Shown here in pieces: positions 62,417-64,000 of a DNA stretch of 64,000 nt. The notes beneath the pieces are model-generated. The model ran no database searches, was not told the origin of the DNA, and saw only the letters and a list, made by a program, of their open reading frames with translations. Position numbers and translations under genes: made by a program. Position 1 is the stretch's first letter. Each line of letters begins with the position of its first letter. The DNA comes from an uncultured Clostridium sp. (GTDB taxonomy: Bacteria > Bacillota > Clostridia > Peptostreptococcales > Peptostreptococcaceae), in the NCBI GenBank assembly GCA_945871955.1, contig CAMBXR010000005.1:21102-85101 (forward strand), read 5' to 3'.

Positions 62417-63805
62417 TTGGAGCAAAGTATCAAAAGTAAACTATCCATATCTATAGCATTTATAGTTGTACTAACTGTTCTACTGATTAGTATACTTTCA
62501 AACTTGATTATAAAAAATGAATTTACTAAATATAAAGAAAAGCAACAGCTTGGAAAAATTGAAGAAATAGTTAATTCAATACAGGATCAATATAATATAA
62601 AAGAAAATAAATGGGACGAAAAAAATATTAATAATATAGGTATTTCATCATTAAATGAAGGATATATTATAAAAATTTACAACAAAGATAATAGTATATT
62701 ATGGGATGCCAAAGTTGCTAATATGCAATTGTGTAAAGATATAATGGATGAAATATGCAAAGTTATGGAGAATAATTTTCAAGTTGCAAATGGTAAAATA
62801 ATAAGTGAAAAATTTGAATTAACTAAATTTGGAAACAATATAGGAAATATGGAAATAGAATATTACGGTCCATTTTTCTTATCACAAAATGATTCTGAGT
62901 TCATAAAATCACTTAATTATATATTTATAGTTATTGGAATTGTTTCATTTATAATTGCTATTTGGGTCGGAAGTATATTATCTAAAAATATTAGCAAACC
63001 TATATCAAAGATGATAGGAGTAACTAAACATATTGCAAATGGAGAATATGAATATAGATTTGATAAAAATACTAAAATAAAGGAATTATCTGAATTACAG
63101 AACTCTATTAACCTTATGGCAGATTCAATTGAAAATCAAGAAAATTTAAGAAAACAATTAACTGCAGATATGGCTCATGAATTAAGAACACCATTAACAT
63201 CAGTAAGTACTCATTTAGAAGCTATGATAACTGGGCTATGGGAGCCAAGTAATAAGCGACTGGAAAGTTGTTATGAAGAGTTAAATAGAATTACTACTTT
63301 AGTAAAAGATTTAGAAAAACTTGCAAATGTGGAAAATGGATGTTATAAATTACAAAAAGTTCCATTTGATATGTTTGAGTTACTAAAAAAAGTTTCATAT
63401 AATTTTGAATATAAGATAAAAGAAAAAAAAATCAAATTTGAATTAATTGGTGAAAAACTTATTATTGAAGCAGATCAAGATAGAATATATCAAGTTATTA
63501 CCAATATATTATCTAATGCAATCAAATACACTAATAAAGAAGATAAAATAACAATTAAACTGTATAAAGAATCTGAATATGCTGTATGCGAAATTATAGA
63601 CACGGGAATAGGAATTTCACAAAATGAGCTTCCATATATTTTCGAGAGATTTTATCGTGCAGATAAATCAAGAAATAGAAAAACAGGCGGAGCCGGAATT
63701 GGTCTAGCTATTGTTAAATCAATACTTCAAGCACATAATGGAAAGATACAAGTAAATAGCCAATTGGGAAAGGGTAGCTCTTTTAAAGTGTTTTTACCTT
63801 TATAA
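62417..63805 (+). CDS. Sensor histidine kinase
   Basis: HAMP segment, DMAHELRTPLTSVSTHLEAM, NILSNAIKYT, GGAGIGLAIVKSIL. Confidence 0.95.
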   Translation: MEQSIKSKLSISIAFIVVLTVLLISILSNLIIKNEFTKYKEKQQLGKIEEIVNSIQDQYNIKENKWDEKNINNIGISSLNEGYIIKIYNKDNSILWDAKVANMQLCKDIMDEICKVMENNFQVANGKIISEKFELTKFGNNIGNMEIEYYGPFFLSQNDSEFIKSLNYIFIVIGIVSFIIAIWVGSILSKNISKPISKMIGVTKHIANGEYEYRFDKNTKIKELSELQNSINLMADSIENQENLRKQLTADMAHELRTPLTSVSTHLEAMITGLWEPSNKRLESCYEELNRITTLVKDLEKLANVENGCYKLQKVPFDMFELLKKVSYNFEYKIKEKKIKFELIGEKLIIEADQDRIYQVITNILSNAIKYTNKEDKITIKLYKESEYAVCEIIDTGIGISQNELPYIFERFYRADKSRNRKTGGAGIGLAIVKSILQAHNGKIQVNSQLGKGSSFKVFLPL

Positions 63806-63848
63806 ATTGATAATTATATTTTCAGACTCATTTATTTATATAAAAAAA

Positions 63849-63866
63849 TGAGAGCATAGCTCTCAC
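63849..63866 (+). terminator. Terminator-like hairpin after the histidine kinase gene
   Basis: TGAGAGC-ata-GCTCTCA. Confidence 0.6.
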
Positions 63867-64000
63867 CCTTTTGGTTCGTAATATATAACAATTACGAACT
63901 TAATTATATTATATATGATTAATCACGAAGTTAGCTAACAGAGCCTTAATTTAATATTTTTATAGTTTTATTTAAACTTATTCTTCCTATTCTTTCCTTT

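Larger units (their letters stand above)
59556..63946. mobile_element. Putative transposase-less mobile insertion cassette: 24-bp TIRs, 8-bp flanking direct repeat TTAATTTA
   Basis: Left TIR 59556-59579 GGCTCTGTTAGCTTACTTCGTGAT; right TIR 63923-63946 (rc) GGCTCTGTTAGCTAACTTCGTGAT; TTAATTTA at 59548-59555 and 63947-63954. Confidence 0.78.

Overview
This 64 kb AT-rich window looks like a Peptostreptococcaceae/clostridial chromosome, judged from gene content only. Most coding is on the minus strand. Recognisable blocks: (i) a NuoE / NuoF(HydB)-like / GltD-NuoG-like fusion operon running off the left edge; (ii) mutS-mutL-miaA-hfq, with miaB nearby; (iii) NifV-like synthase, aconitase and isocitrate/isopropylmalate dehydrogenase; (iv) argF behind a T-box, apparently frameshifted; (v) lysC-lysA behind a lysine riboswitch; (vi) glnS; (vii) a glutamate mutase / methylaspartate operon with three poorly understood members (DUF1446/AtuA-like, DUF4387-like, and a P-loop protein). 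The strongest new structural observation is a 4391-bp segment (59556-63946). It is bounded by 24-bp inward-facing terminal inverted repeats (23/24 identical) and a perfect 8-bp flanking direct repeat (TTAATTTA). It carries an HMA/TauE-like/cupredoxin-like membrane protein and a two-component system but no transposase, so it looks like a transposase-less mobile insertion cassette. Other leads are a dispersed intergenic hairpin element whose stem arms covary between copies, an unassigned terminator-ended structured RNA candidate opposite glnS, a terminator hairpin directly before an ABC-F gene, a VanZ-D-Ala-D-Ala carboxypeptidase fusion, and an orphan SIR2-like protein. No tRNA, rRNA or CRISPR array was seen. 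All family names come from reading the sequence; no database search was run.
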